Notes: generated from the sequence alone by a model not told the origin. A stretch of DNA of 40,729 nucleotides from Selenomonas sp. (GCA_022773585.1 JALEZZ010000085.1:1-40729), one strand, 5' to 3'. Positions 15,008 to 25,360 are shown, counted from the stretch's first letter. A program made the numbers and translations.

Positions 15008-16219
15008 ATGTTCTCTGAAAAAAATGCCAAGCTTGGCGTCACGTTCCCGAAAGGCTTTTCTGCTGCTGGCGTGAAGGCCGGCATCAAGAAGAGCGGCAAC
15101 CCGGACCTCGCCGTCATCTACACGAAGACGGAGGCCGTTGTCGCTGGCACGTTCACGCAGAACCAGGTTGCGGCTGCCCCGGTCTTTGCGTCGAAAAAAG
15201 TCGTCGCTACGGGCACGGCGCACGCCGTCGTTTCGAACTCCGGCTGCGCGAACGCCTGCACGGGCGCTGTCGGTGATGCGGACGCGAAGAAGACGCAGGA
15301 AGTCGCCGCCGCCGCACTCGGCTGCGATCCGCTCGACGTCATCGTCGGCTCGACGGGCGTCATCGGCGTGCCTCTGCCGATGGACAAGGTTGAAGCGGGC
15401 GTCAAGCAGGCCGTTTCGGAGCTCGACCCCGACGGCAGCGAGAAGGCCGCCAACGCCATCATCACGACGGACACGCACACGAAATCCTGCTCGACGACAA
15501 TCACGGTCGGCGGCAAGGAAGTCCGCTTCGGCGCGATTGCCAAAGGCTCGGGCATGATTCGCCCGAACATGGCGACGATGCTCTGCTACATCACGACAGA
15601 CCTCGCCATTGACCAGAAGCTCTTGCAGGAGGCGCTCTCGACCGTTGTCGAGACGACGTTCAACATGATTTCTATCGACGGCGACATGAGTACGAATGAC
15701 ATGGTCATCGTCATGGCGAACGGCGAGGCTGGCAACGCGAAAATTACGGAGAAAGGCGCCGATTACGACAAAGTCGTCGAGACCCTGCACGCCATTTCCA
15801 AAGGCATGGCTGAGCGCATCGCTTCCGATGGCGAGGGCGCGACGAAGTTCCTCAAGATCCACGTCCATGGCACGAAGTCGTTTGCCGATGCCAAGACGGT
15901 CGGCATGGCCGTCGCGAACAGCCCGCTCGTCAAGACGGCGTTCTTTGGCGAAGACCCGAACTGGGGCCGTGTCATCTGCGCTGTTGGCTATGCTGGCGTG
16001 CCGATGGACCCTGAAAAGACGGTCGTTTCGTTTGGCGGCATCCCGGTCTATGCACATGGCGTCGGCGCAAATGCCGACAAAGACGCGCTTGCCAAGGCCA
16101 TGGCCGAGCATGACATCATGATCGACATCGACCTCGCGGATGGCCCGGAGGAAGCCACGGTCTTCTCGTGCGACTTCTCGTACGAGTACGTCAAGATCAA
16201 CGGCGAGTATCACACCTGA
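15008..16219 (+). CDS. argJ: bifunctional glutamate N-acetyltransferase / ornithine acetyltransferase
   Basis: A 403-residue ArgJ-family enzyme. It moves the acetyl group from N-acetylornithine to glutamate and, in bifunctional members, also acetylates glutamate from acetyl-CoA. The precursor cuts itself before a threonine, which becomes the N-terminal nucleophile of the beta chain. Here this is Thr190 in GMIRPNMATML, preceded by the usual KGSG. Length is normal. AGGAGGG lies 8 nt before the ATG. Since no separate argA or argE is near, ArgJ probably closes the acetyl cycle; whether it also starts it from acetyl-CoA cannot be read from sequence. Confidence 0.95.
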   Translation: MFSEKNAKLGVTFPKGFSAAGVKAGIKKSGNPDLAVIYTKTEAVVAGTFTQNQVAAAPVFASKKVVATGTAHAVVSNSGCANACTGAVGDADAKKTQEVAAAALGCDPLDVIVGSTGVIGVPLPMDKVEAGVKQAVSELDPDGSEKAANAIITTDTHTKSCSTTITVGGKEVRFGAIAKGSGMIRPNMATMLCYITTDLAIDQKLLQEALSTVVETTFNMISIDGDMSTNDMVIVMANGEAGNAKITEKGADYDKVVETLHAISKGMAERIASDGEGATKFLKIHVHGTKSFADAKTVGMAVANSPLVKTAFFGEDPNWGRVICAVGYAGVPMDPEKTVVSFGGIPVYAHGVGANADKDALAKAMAEHDIMIDIDLADGPEEATVFSCDFSYEYVKINGEYHT

Positions 16220-16234
16220 TCGGAGGTGCCTCCT

Positions 16235-17119
16235 ATGTTTACCTCCGAAGACAAGGCAGCCATCCTCGTCGAGGCGCTGCCGTACATCCAGGAATTTTAC
16301 GGCAAAACCGTCGTCATCAAGTACGGCGGCAATGCCATGGTCAGCGACGACCTCAAAGAAAAGGTCATGGAGGACATCGCCCTCCTCAAATACGTCGGCG
16401 TGCGGCCCGTCATCATCCACGGCGGCGGCCCCGAGATCACGGGCTTCCTCAAAAAGGTGGGCAAGGAGACGAGCTTTGTCTCCGGCCTGCGCGTAACGGA
16501 TGAAGAAACGGTCGAAATCGCCGAAATGGTGCTCGACGGCAAGGTCAATTCCGAAATCGTGAACCTCCTGAACCACCGCGGCGTCAAGGCCGTCGGCATC
16601 TCGGGCAAGGACGCGGGCCTGATTCGCGCGAAGAAGAAGCTCGCGACGGTCTATGACGGCGACGACAAGAAAAAGGTGGACATCGGCTATGTCGGGCAGG
16701 TCGAGGACGTCGATACAGGCATTCTTGACGACCTGCTCGAAGGCGGCTACATCCCCGTCATCGCGCCGATCGGCGTCGACGAGGACGGCATGAGCTACAA
16801 TATCAATGCCGACTACGTCGCGGCGGAAATCGCAGGTGCACTGCATGCGGAAAAGCTGCTGCTCCTCACGGACATCGAAGGCGTCTACAAGGACTATCAC
16901 GACAAGAGCACGTTCCTCTCGACGCTGACGCAGGCCGAGGCGCGCGAGTACATCAAGACGGGCGTCATCAGTGGCGGCATGATTCCAAAAATCGAAGCCT
17001 GCCTGCGCGCTCTCGACGCCGGCGCCGGCAAATCGCACATCATCGACGGCAGAATGCCACACGCCATCCTCTTGGAACTTCTGACTTCCAAGGGTATCGG
17101 AACACAGGTGGAACGGTAG
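16235..17119 (+). CDS. argB: acetylglutamate kinase
   Basis: A 294-residue amino-acid kinase that phosphorylates N-acetylglutamate with ATP, step 2 and usually the feedback-controlled step of arginine synthesis. The phosphate-binding lysine motif VVIKYGGNAM is near residue 29 and the glycine loop HGGGPEITGFL follows. The N-terminal helix present in arginine-inhibited hexameric forms appears to be there (EALPYIQEF), so arginine inhibition is possible. ATG at 16235 follows GGAGGT by 7 nt. An in-frame GTG at 16226 overlaps that Shine-Dalgarno and is rejected. The repeat element begins 9 nt after the stop. Confidence 0.95.
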   Translation: MFTSEDKAAILVEALPYIQEFYGKTVVIKYGGNAMVSDDLKEKVMEDIALLKYVGVRPVIIHGGGPEITGFLKKVGKETSFVSGLRVTDEETVEIAEMVLDGKVNSEIVNLLNHRGVKAVGISGKDAGLIRAKKKLATVYDGDDKKKVDIGYVGQVEDVDTGILDDLLEGGYIPVIAPIGVDEDGMSYNINADYVAAEIAGALHAEKLLLLTDIEGVYKDYHDKSTFLSTLTQAEAREYIKTGVISGGMIPKIEACLRALDAGAGKSHIIDGRMPHAILLELLTSKGIGTQVER

Positions 17120-17128
17120 AAAGAAAAA

Positions 17129-17331
17129 GCCTCCCTCTCAGAGGGAGGTGCCCGAAGGGCGGAGGGAGTCTCACAAGCATGTAATATGAAATGCACGATT
17201 GTGATTTATGCGGGGATCGAAAAAAGCGACTATGCAACCCCGCATAAAAAGCAATCTGGAATCGAATGCGTCTTTCTTGTGAGACTCCCTCAGTCACCCA
17301 TTCGGGTGACAGCTCCCTCTGAGAGGGAGCC
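17129..17331. repeat. 203-bp MITE-like inverted-repeat element inside the arg cluster
   Basis: The left arm (17129-17177) and right arm (17276-17331) are long imperfect terminal inverted repeats, both ending inward in GGAGTCTCACAAG or its complement. Each arm holds its own hairpins, CTCCCTCTCAGAGGGAG and a GCCCGAAGGGC or GTCACCCATTCGGGTGAC stem. The middle contains a third inverted repeat of 19 bp with 3 mismatches (17197-17215 with 17238-17256), whose core TTTATGCGGGG is perfect over 11 bp. There is no transposase or credible gene inside. The whole unit could fold as a cruciform or branched RNA. Partial relatives are at 9564-9607 and 40494-40514. Mobility is inferred from structure only. Confidence 0.75.
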
Positions 17332-17352
17332 AAGGAATAAGGAGTTGTATCT

Positions 17353-18552
17353 ATGACAGAAGCAGATCAACAGATTTTTGACGAAGACAAGGGCGCGTAC
17401 CTCCCCGTCTTCTCTCGCTACAAGATCGTCCTCGACCACGGCGAGGGGGCGTATGCCTATGACATCGACGGCAACAAGTACCTCGATTTCCTTGGCGGCA
17501 TCGCTGTCAATGTCCTCGGCCACGGCTATGCGCCGCTCGTCAAGGCCATTTCCGAGCAGGCGGGCAAGATGATTCACTGCTCGAACCTCTACTACACGAA
17601 GCCGCAGGCTGACGCGGCCGCGAAGCTCGTGAAGCTTTCGGGCCTCGGCAAGGCGTTCTTCGGCAACTCGGGTGCCGAGGCAAACGAAGGTGCCATCAAG
17701 GTCGCGCGCAAGTACGCGCATAGCATCGACCCTGAGAAATCCACGATCCTGACGGCTTGGAACAGCTTCCACGGCCGCACGATTGCAACGCTGACAGCGA
17801 CGGGGCAGACGCATTACCATGAGGGCTTCGGCCCGCTGCCGGACGGCTTTGACTACGTCCATTACAACGACCTCGCCGAGCTCGAGTCCAAGATGAACGA
17901 CAAGACGTGCGCTGTCATGCTCGAGACCATCCAGGGCGAGGGCGGTGTCTACACGCCGGCGCCTGGCTACCTCGAGGGCGTGCGAAAACTCTGCGATAAG
18001 TACCATGCACTGCTGATTTTCGACGAAATCCAGGCAGGCATCGGCCGCAGCGGCAAGTTCTTCGCCTATGAGAAATACGGCGTCAAGCCTGACATCGTGA
18101 CACTCGCGAAAGGTCTTGCCGGCGGCGTTCCGATTGGCGCGTTCATTACGACAAACGAGGCGGCCGCGGCCATGAAGCCTGGCGACCACGGCACGACATT
18201 CGGCGGCAACCCGCTTGCCTGCGCGGCCGCGAACGTCGTCCTCGATACCGTGCCGAAACCTGATTTCCTCGCGCATGTCGAGAAGGTCGGCAGCTATTTC
18301 AAGGCCAAGCTCCTTGGATTGCAGGAGAAAAATCCGGGCCTCATCAAAGACGTCCGCGGCACAGGCCTGATCCTCGGCGCAGAACTCACGATTCCCGGCC
18401 GCGACATCGTCAACGACGTGCTGGCCAAAGGCGCGATCATCAACTGCACGGCCGGCAACGTCCTGCGCTTCATCCCGCCGCTGATTATCACGGAAGATCA
18501 AATCGATGAGGTCGTCAGCATGATTGACGATGTGCTTCCCAAATACTGCTGA
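17353..18552 (+). CDS. argD: acetylornithine aminotransferase
   Basis: A 399-residue class III PLP-dependent aminotransferase converting N-acetylglutamate semialdehyde to N-acetylornithine with glutamate as donor. The PLP lysine is Lys253 in TLAKGLAGGVPIGA. GNSGAEANEGAIK binds the cofactor phosphate, and LIFDEIQAGIGRSG contains the aspartate that contacts the pyridine nitrogen. In many bacteria the enzyme also acts on N-succinyl-diaminopimelate semialdehyde, so a role in lysine synthesis is possible. AAGGAG precedes the ATG just outside the right arm of the repeat element. No new promoter is evident, so transcription probably crosses the element. Confidence 0.95.
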   Translation: MTEADQQIFDEDKGAYLPVFSRYKIVLDHGEGAYAYDIDGNKYLDFLGGIAVNVLGHGYAPLVKAISEQAGKMIHCSNLYYTKPQADAAAKLVKLSGLGKAFFGNSGAEANEGAIKVARKYAHSIDPEKSTILTAWNSFHGRTIATLTATGQTHYHEGFGPLPDGFDYVHYNDLAELESKMNDKTCAVMLETIQGEGGVYTPAPGYLEGVRKLCDKYHALLIFDEIQAGIGRSGKFFAYEKYGVKPDIVTLAKGLAGGVPIGAFITTNEAAAAMKPGDHGTTFGGNPLACAAANVVLDTVPKPDFLAHVEKVGSYFKAKLLGLQEKNPGLIKDVRGTGLILGAELTIPGRDIVNDVLAKGAIINCTAGNVLRFIPPLIITEDQIDEVVSMIDDVLPKYC

Positions 18553-18584
18553 AAAATAAATGTCTAGCTAATACGGACAAGTTG

Positions 18585-18593
18585 TGCTATGAT
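18585..18593 (+). promoter_or_regulatory. possible argF promoter (extended -10)
   Basis: TGC-TATGAT at 18585-18593 in the 72-bp gap after argD. The -35 region (TAGCTA, 17-bp spacing) is poor. It could start a separate argFGH transcript. Confidence 0.45.
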
Positions 18594-18624
18594 GGTTGTT
18601 AGTTTGATATAAGGGAGGGGTTTT

Positions 18625-19557
18625 ATGCTCAAAGGCAAAGACCTGTTATCCATTCATGACCTCTCGCTCGACGAGTTCCATGCGATCCTCGACCTCGCGA
18701 AGGAGCTCAAGGCCATGCAGAAAGCGGGCGTCGAGCACCATATCCTCGCGGGCAAGACGCTTGGGATGATTTTCGAGAAGTCCTCGACGCGCACGCGCGT
18801 TTCGTTCGAAACGGGCATGTACCAGCTTGGCGGGCAGGCGTTGTTCCTGTCGAACCGTGACCTGCAACTTGGCCGCGGCGAGCCGATCAAGGACACGGCA
18901 CGCGTGCTTTCGCGCTACCTCGACGGCATCATGATTCGTACGTACGGCCATGACCGTGTGGAGGAGCTCGCGAAGTGGGCGAGCGTCCCGGTCATCAACG
19001 CTTTGACGGACCTCTTGCATCCGTGCCAGGTCCTGACGGACCTCCTGACGATCCAGGAGCACAAGGGCAGTCATCTTTCGGATCTCAAAATGGTCTATGT
19101 CGGCGACGGCAACAACATGACGAACAGCTATCTCTATGGCGCGGCCAAGGCGGGCATGACGTTCGTCGCCGCGACGCCGGAGGACTACCGCCCTGATCCG
19201 ACCGTCGTCAAGAACGCGATGGAAGATGCGAAAGAAACGGGCGCGAAGCTCTCGCTCATGACGGATCCGCACGAGGCCGTCAAGGACGCCGACATCGTCG
19301 TGACGGACACTTGGGCCAGCATGGGGCAGGAAGCCGAGCACGAGGCGCGCAAAAAGATTTTCGCACCGTATCAGGTCAACAAGGAACTGCTCGCAGACGC
19401 TGACAAGCGCGTCATCGTCATGCACTGCCTCCCAGCGTACCGCGGCGAGGAAATCACGGAAGATGTCTTCGAGGCAAACGCCAATGTCATCTTTGACGAA
19501 GCCGAAAACCGGCTGCACACGCAAAAGGCTATCATGGCGCTCACGATGGGCGATTGA
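18625..19557 (+). CDS. argF: ornithine carbamoyltransferase
   Basis: A 310-residue enzyme making citrulline from ornithine and carbamoyl phosphate. The carbamoyl-phosphate site SSTRTR (53-58) and HPCQ are present. DTWASMGQE is the ornithine-binding SMG loop and HCLPAYRG (from His267) completes the active site. Length is normal for the anabolic trimeric enzyme. A GGGAGGGG Shine-Dalgarno precedes the ATG. argG starts 24 nt after the stop. No arcA or arcC is nearby, which favours biosynthesis over arginine breakdown. Confidence 0.96.
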   Translation: MLKGKDLLSIHDLSLDEFHAILDLAKELKAMQKAGVEHHILAGKTLGMIFEKSSTRTRVSFETGMYQLGGQALFLSNRDLQLGRGEPIKDTARVLSRYLDGIMIRTYGHDRVEELAKWASVPVINALTDLLHPCQVLTDLLTIQEHKGSHLSDLKMVYVGDGNNMTNSYLYGAAKAGMTFVAATPEDYRPDPTVVKNAMEDAKETGAKLSLMTDPHEAVKDADIVVTDTWASMGQEAEHEARKKIFAPYQVNKELLADADKRVIVMHCLPAYRGEEITEDVFEANANVIFDEAENRLHTQKAIMALTMGD

Positions 19558-19581
19558 TTTAGAGAAGAGAGGTTATTCACT

Positions 19582-20792
19582 ATGGCAGACAAAGTCAAAA
19601 AAGTCGTTCTCGCATATTCCGGCGGTCTCGATACCTCCGTCATCATCCCGTGGCTCAAGGAGCATTACGACGGCTGCGAAGTCATCGCCTGCTGCGCCGA
19701 TGTCGGCCAGGGCGACGAGCTCGATGTCGTGCATGACAAGGCTCTGAAGTCCGGCGCTTCGAAGGTCTACATCGAAGACGTCAAGGAAGAATTCCTCAAG
19801 GAATACGTCTGGCCGACGCTCAAGGCCGGCGCTGTCTACGAGGACAAGTACCTCCTCGGCACGTCGTTTGCACGTCCGCTCATCGCGAAGAAGCTCGTCG
19901 AAGTGGCGAAAAAAGAGGGCGCGGATGCCATCGCTCACGGTGCGACGGGCAAGGGCAACGACCAGGTCCGCTTCGAGCTGACGGTCAAGGCACTCGCACC
20001 GCACATCAAACTGATTGCTCCGTGGCGCGAGTGGGACCTCGACTCCCGTTCGGCGGAAATCGAGTACGCCAAGAAGCACGGCATCCCCATCGCGACGGAA
20101 AACAAGACGTATTCCATGGACCGCAACATCTGGCACCTCTCGCATGAGGGCTCCGACCTCGAAGACCCCGCGAACGAGCCGCATGATTCCATGTTCCTGA
20201 TTTCGAAGGCTCCGCAGGAAGCGCCGGACAAGCCCGAATACGTCACGATTGACTTCGAAAAGGGCGAGCCGGTCGCCGTCAATGGCAAGAAGCTCGGCCC
20301 GGTCGAACTCCTGACGGAACTCAACGAGATTGGCGCGCGCAACGGCGTCGGCATCGTCGACATCTGCGAAAACCGCCTCGTCGGCATGAAGTCGCGCGGC
20401 GTCTATGAGAACCCGGGCGGATCCATCCTCTACTACGCACACCGCGAACTCGAATACCTCTGCCTCGACCGCATGACGTATCATTTCAAGCAGCATGTCG
20501 GCGTCCGCTTCGGCGAGCTCGTTTACGATGGTATGTGGTTTTGCCAGCTCCGCGAAGCGCTCTCTGCGTTTGTCGACAGCACGCAGCAGACGGTCACGGG
20601 CCAGGTCAAGCTCAAGCTCTACAAGGGCAACATCATTTCCGCCGGCTCGACGAGCCCGTATTCGCTCTACAGCAAGGAGTTCGTCACATTCGAGCATGAC
20701 GACGTCTACAACCAGGCCGATGCGACGGGCTTCATCAACCTGTTCGGCCTGCCGCTCGAAGTCCGCGCACTGATGCAGGAGAAAACGAACAA

Positions 20793-20796
<4 letters not shown>
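19582..20796 (+). CDS. argG: argininosuccinate synthase
   Basis: A 404-residue enzyme that joins citrulline and aspartate using ATP (via citrullyl-AMP) to give argininosuccinate. The PP-loop AYSGGLDTS is at residues 11-19. [14 protein letters not shown] and [10 protein letters not shown] are further conserved substrate-binding regions. Length is typical. GAGAGGT precedes the ATG. Its stop overlaps the argH start by four bases (ATGA at 20793-20796), indicating translational coupling. Confidence 0.97.
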
Positions 20797-22211
<1,415 letters not shown>

Positions 22212-22234
22212 TAAAAACAAAAGGGCAAAAACAC

Positions 22235-22263
22235 TTGATTGAGGCCCCAATCTATGCTAGGGT
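22235..22263 (+). promoter_or_regulatory. possible promoter of the HAD-to-GerMN operon, inside the terminator
   Basis: TTGATT (22235-22240), 17-bp spacer, TAGGGT (22258-22263). A transcript from here would carry only the 3' arm of the terminator stem, freeing the ribosome-binding site. The -10 is weak. Confidence 0.3.
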
Positions 22264-22301
22264 ATGGGTATACATTAGCATGGATTGGGGTTTTCTTTTT
22301 T
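22245..22301 (+). terminator. intrinsic terminator after argH, abutting the next start codon
   Basis: A 15-bp stem with one mismatch, CCCCAATCTATGCTA (22245-22259) with TAGCATGGATTGGGG (22276-22290), has a 16-nt loop and then TTTTCTTTTTT. The T-run ends one base before the ATG of the HAD gene, and the 3' arm holds that gene's only Shine-Dalgarno-like sequence (GGATTGGGG). Confidence 0.85.
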
Positions 22302-23108
22302 ATGATGAAAGCGGGATTCTTCGATATTGACGGCACGTTGATCAATATCATGCGGCAACAGACGCGCATCACGGAGCCGACGCGTGCGGCGATCCGCAAG
22401 CTGCGCGCGGCGGGCTGCAAGACGTTCATCGCCTCGGGGCGGCCGAAAGCGTATCTCGACCCGGAACTCCTCGAAAAGGGCGACTTTGACGGCTACGTCC
22501 TGATGAATGGCGCACTCGTGCTCTACGAGGGGCGCGTCATCTATCACCAGCCGCTGCCGAAGACGGATGTCAAAGCCATCACGGAACTTTGCGAGCAGCG
22601 CGGCGTCGAGTACATCCTCGAAGGAGCGGAGCACACGTATCTGAAGCGCGAATTTCGCGGCTTTGAGGCATTTTACCAGAGCATCGACGTCGATACGGAC
22701 TTCTTCGTGCGCGACTACGACATCGACGACCTCGAGATCGGCAAGATGGAATTTTACTCCACGGAACCGCTCGGCGGCGGACTCTTCACAGAGCTTTTGC
22801 AGTGGCCAGGGCTTACGGGCGTCATGGACCCTTTTCACAAGAAAAACCTCGAACTCTACGCGAAGGACATCACAAAGGGCTCGGGCATCCTCCATGCGCT
22901 CGAGGCGCTCCAGATTCCCGTTGCCGAGAGTTTTGCGTTTGGCGACGGCGTTAACGACATCGAAATGATGCAGACGGTCGGCTATGGCATCGCCATGGGC
23001 AACGCACAGCCGCAGGTCAAGGAAATCGCGGCCGCGACCGTGCCGAGCGTTGATGACGACGGCGTCGCCTGGGGCATCGAACATCTGATTTTGAAAGGAG
23101 ACGCGTGA
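22302..23108 (+). CDS. HAD superfamily hydrolase, Cof-type (subclass IIB)
   Basis: A 268-residue phosphatase-like protein. Motif I FFDIDGTL lies at the N-terminus with the nucleophile and acid/base aspartates. Motif II is IASGRP. Lys in HKKNLELYAKDITKG is motif III, and motif IV is FGDGVNDIEMM. The large cap between motifs II and III places it in the Cof/YidA group, which dephosphorylates small metabolites such as sugar phosphates or flavin cofactors. The substrate is not predictable. The frame extends upstream to 22239, but that part is the terminator hairpin, so ATG at 22302 (or 22305) is used. First gene of a tightly packed set; the next begins 4 nt after its stop. Confidence 0.85.
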   Translation: MMKAGFFDIDGTLINIMRQQTRITEPTRAAIRKLRAAGCKTFIASGRPKAYLDPELLEKGDFDGYVLMNGALVLYEGRVIYHQPLPKTDVKAITELCEQRGVEYILEGAEHTYLKREFRGFEAFYQSIDVDTDFFVRDYDIDDLEIGKMEFYSTEPLGGGLFTELLQWPGLTGVMDPFHKKNLELYAKDITKGSGILHALEALQIPVAESFAFGDGVNDIEMMQTVGYGIAMGNAQPQVKEIAAATVPSVDDDGVAWGIEHLILKGDA

Positions 23109-23112
23109 TTTC

Positions 23113-24042
23113 ATGGCGAATAAATACAAAAAGATCCTTTTCGTGCTGCTGGCGGTCTTTGCACTGCTGGCCGCGGGCTGCGGGGCACCGAAGGATGCCG
23201 GCGGCTCGGGAAGTGCCGCAACGAGCACGAGCAGCGCGCAAGCGGCCAAGGGCAATCTGACAATCCAGATGCTCAACGTCGGACAGGGCGACTCGATTCT
23301 CGTGAAGACGGCCGAGCAGACGGTCCTCATTGACACGAGCGATGTCGACGAGCGCGACAAGCTCCGGAGCGAGCTCAAGAAGGCCGGCGTCAAGAAAATC
23401 GACAAAGTCATCCTGACGCATCCGCATGCCGATCATATCGGCGGCATGGACGTGCTGCTCGATGAAGGCTACAACATTGGCGCCATCTACGACAACGGCA
23501 TGCCCTCGACCTCGAAGCTCTACCTCGGCTACATGAAGAAGGCCAAGGCGAAGAACATCGAGCACAAGGGCCTCAAAGAAGGCGACGTCCTCGACTTTGG
23601 CGGCGGCGTCAAGTTCGAAGTCCTGAGCCCGACGGCCTCGCTCGTGAAAAAAGGGCAGGCGAAAGGCTACAAGCATGACCCGAACAACGAGTCCGTCGTC
23701 GGCCGCCTTGTCTTCGGCCAGTTCACGATGCTGTTCACGGGCGATGCGGAAAAGGAGACGGAAGCGGAAATTCTCAAGGCGCACAAAGGCGATGTCAAGA
23801 GCCTCGTGCTCAAGGCGCCGCATCATGGCAGTCATACGTCTTCTTCGCCCGAATACCTCAAGGCCGTCCAACCCGAGACCTGCCTGATCTCGTGCGGTGC
23901 GGGCAACGATTACGGCCATCCGCACAAGGAGACGCTTGACAAGTACAAGAAACTCAACGCGAAAGTCTTTGAAACCGACAAGAACGGCACCATCACGATC
24001 ACGACGGATGGCAAGACGTATGATGTGAAGGGGGAGCATTGA
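23113..24042 (+). CDS. ComEC/Rec2-like metallo-beta-lactamase-fold lipoprotein
   Basis: A 309-residue protein with a lipoprotein signal (lipobox LAAGC, acylated Cys23) and a Ser/Ala/Thr-rich linker. The metallo-beta-lactamase domain starts with QMLNVGQGDSILV, as in the ComEC C-terminal domain. The metal motif HPHADHIGG begins at His103. LFTGDAEKETE and APHHGSHTSSS complete the site. Stand-alone secreted homologues are common in Bacillota, often beside a DUF3006 gene as here; nuclease or phosphodiesterase activity is plausible but unproven. It has none of the ComEC membrane channel. AAAGGAG overlaps the end of the HAD gene. The DUF3006 gene starts 1 nt after the stop. Confidence 0.88.
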   Translation: MANKYKKILFVLLAVFALLAAGCGAPKDAGGSGSAATSTSSAQAAKGNLTIQMLNVGQGDSILVKTAEQTVLIDTSDVDERDKLRSELKKAGVKKIDKVILTHPHADHIGGMDVLLDEGYNIGAIYDNGMPSTSKLYLGYMKKAKAKNIEHKGLKEGDVLDFGGGVKFEVLSPTASLVKKGQAKGYKHDPNNESVVGRLVFGQFTMLFTGDAEKETEAEILKAHKGDVKSLVLKAPHHGSHTSSSPEYLKAVQPETCLISCGAGNDYGHPHKETLDKYKKLNAKVFETDKNGTITITTDGKTYDVKGEH

Positions 24043-24043
24043 T

Positions 24044-24250
24044 ATGATTTCGGCATATCTCGACCGCTTTGAAGAAGACAAGGCCGTGCTGCTGCTCGGC
24101 GACGACATGAAAAAATGCAACTTCCCGCGCAAGTACCTGCCGGATGGCCTCAATGAAGGCGATTACGTAAAAATCGACATCCAGTACGACAAGGAAGCAA
24201 CGGAGGCAGCGGAAGCGGAAGCACAGGCGCTGCTTCATGACGAAGAATGA
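24044..24250 (+). CDS. DUF3006 domain-containing protein
   Basis: A 68-residue acidic protein beginning ISAYLDRFEEDKAVLL, the usual start of DUF3006, then GDYVKIDIQYD and an Ala/Glu-rich tail. The domain looks like a small beta-barrel. Genes of this family are often next to secreted ComEC-like hydrolases, the arrangement seen here. No signal peptide, so it is cytoplasmic unless carried by a partner. Function unknown. It sits 1 nt after the hydrolase gene; the following amidase frame overlaps or abuts its stop. Confidence 0.8.
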   Translation: MISAYLDRFEEDKAVLLLGDDMKKCNFPRKYLPDGLNEGDYVKIDIQYDKEATEAAEAEAQALLHDEE

Positions 24251-24267
24251 TGGGGGATATCCATTTC

Positions 24268-25335
24268 ATGCGGAATTTCTGGAAAAAACTCTGCTGGTGC
24301 CTGCCTCTTTTGGCGCTCGTGCTCGGCGTGCTTGCGCCGCAGGGCGCGGAGGCGCGACAGGCGGAGCTCAATTATTTCACGTCGGAAAAGACGGAGGTCG
24401 ATGGTCAGGAAGGCTGGCGCATCGAAATTGGCGTCAATCGCGACGATGTGAAATATGAAGTCAAAGAAAAGAGCGTGCTCAAGAAGGAAGTCGTACTCGA
24501 CATCGCAAATACGGCGCGCGGCAAGCTCGCGCAGCACATCAAGCAGACGGGGCCGCTCGTCTCGGATGTGCAGATTGACGAACTGCAGACAGATGGGGAC
24601 CGCCATACGCAGGTGCGCTGCACGATCCGCCCGGAGGCTGGCGACGTCGCGTACCGCGTGACGCCGCTGCCCGCCGACCGCCGTGCGCGCAAGCCGTTCC
24701 GCCTCGCGCTCGACATTTACCAGAAGCCGACGTCGGCGCCTGCTGGCTCGGTCGGGGATGTCTCCGGCCACACCATCGTGCTCGACGCAGGTCATGGCGG
24801 CAGCGATACGGGCGCCGTCGGGCCGTCGGGCGTGACGGAAGCGTCTGTCACGCTGGCCGTCACGCAGGACCTCCGCGACATCCTGCAAAACTCCGGCGCC
24901 CGCGTCGTCATGACGCGCGACAAGGACGTCGATGTCTATGGGCCGAATGCGTCGGCTCATGATGAGCTCCAGGCGCGCGTCGATGTCGGGGCGCGCGTGC
25001 CGTCGGCCGAAGTGTTCTTGAGCATCCACTGCAATGCCTTCTCAAATCCGGGCGCGCATGGCATGGAGACGTACTACTATCCGGGCTCGAGCGCTGGCTT
25101 GCGCTTCGCGACGATCCTCAACGAGGAGCTCGAGAAAGCTGGCGGCCGCACGAACCGCGGCGTCAAATCGGCGAACTTCTACGTCATCCATCATTCGCCC
25201 ATGCCGGCTTCGCTCGTTGAGCTCGCGTTCGTCACGAACCCGGACGAGGAACGGCTGCTCGCAGATGAAGACTACCAGAAGAACCTCGCCCTGGCTCTCG
25301 CAAAAGGCATCGCGCGGTTCTTTGGCGGACGGTAA
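24268..25335 (+). CDS. N-acetylmuramoyl-L-alanine amidase (Amidase_3, AmiC-like)
   Basis: A 355-residue exported zinc amidase that cuts the bond between MurNAc and the stem peptide. A signal peptide (MRNFWKKLCWCLPLLALVLG, cleavage near AEA) is followed by an AMIN-like beta-rich region (about residues 33-155). The catalytic domain carries zinc ligands His176 (DAGHGG), Glu191 (VTEAS) and His254 (SIHCNAF), and catalytic Glu318 (VELAFVTN). ATG at 24268 is preferred because GGGGGA lies about 10 nt before it and it begins the signal peptide. The in-frame ATGs at 24247 and 24250 lack a ribosome-binding site. Wall remodelling is the likely role. Confidence 0.92.
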   Translation: MRNFWKKLCWCLPLLALVLGVLAPQGAEARQAELNYFTSEKTEVDGQEGWRIEIGVNRDDVKYEVKEKSVLKKEVVLDIANTARGKLAQHIKQTGPLVSDVQIDELQTDGDRHTQVRCTIRPEAGDVAYRVTPLPADRRARKPFRLALDIYQKPTSAPAGSVGDVSGHTIVLDAGHGGSDTGAVGPSGVTEASVTLAVTQDLRDILQNSGARVVMTRDKDVDVYGPNASAHDELQARVDVGARVPSAEVFLSIHCNAFSNPGAHGMETYYYPGSSAGLRFATILNEELEKAGGRTNRGVKSANFYVIHHSPMPASLVELAFVTNPDEERLLADEDYQKNLALALAKGIARFFGGR

Positions 25336-25360
25336 ATCATAACGTATGGAGATGAAAGAA

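Noticed and set aside
13880..17062. A 1060-codon open frame on the minus strand opposite argC-argJ-argB
   Set aside because: Same shadow effect; three well-conserved genes explain the plus strand, and the minus frame has no motif or ribosome-binding site.
17040..17333. A 97-codon minus-strand frame across the repeat element
   Set aside because: It is made from the inverted-repeat arms and the end of argB. Frames of this kind are typical spurious calls on such repeats.
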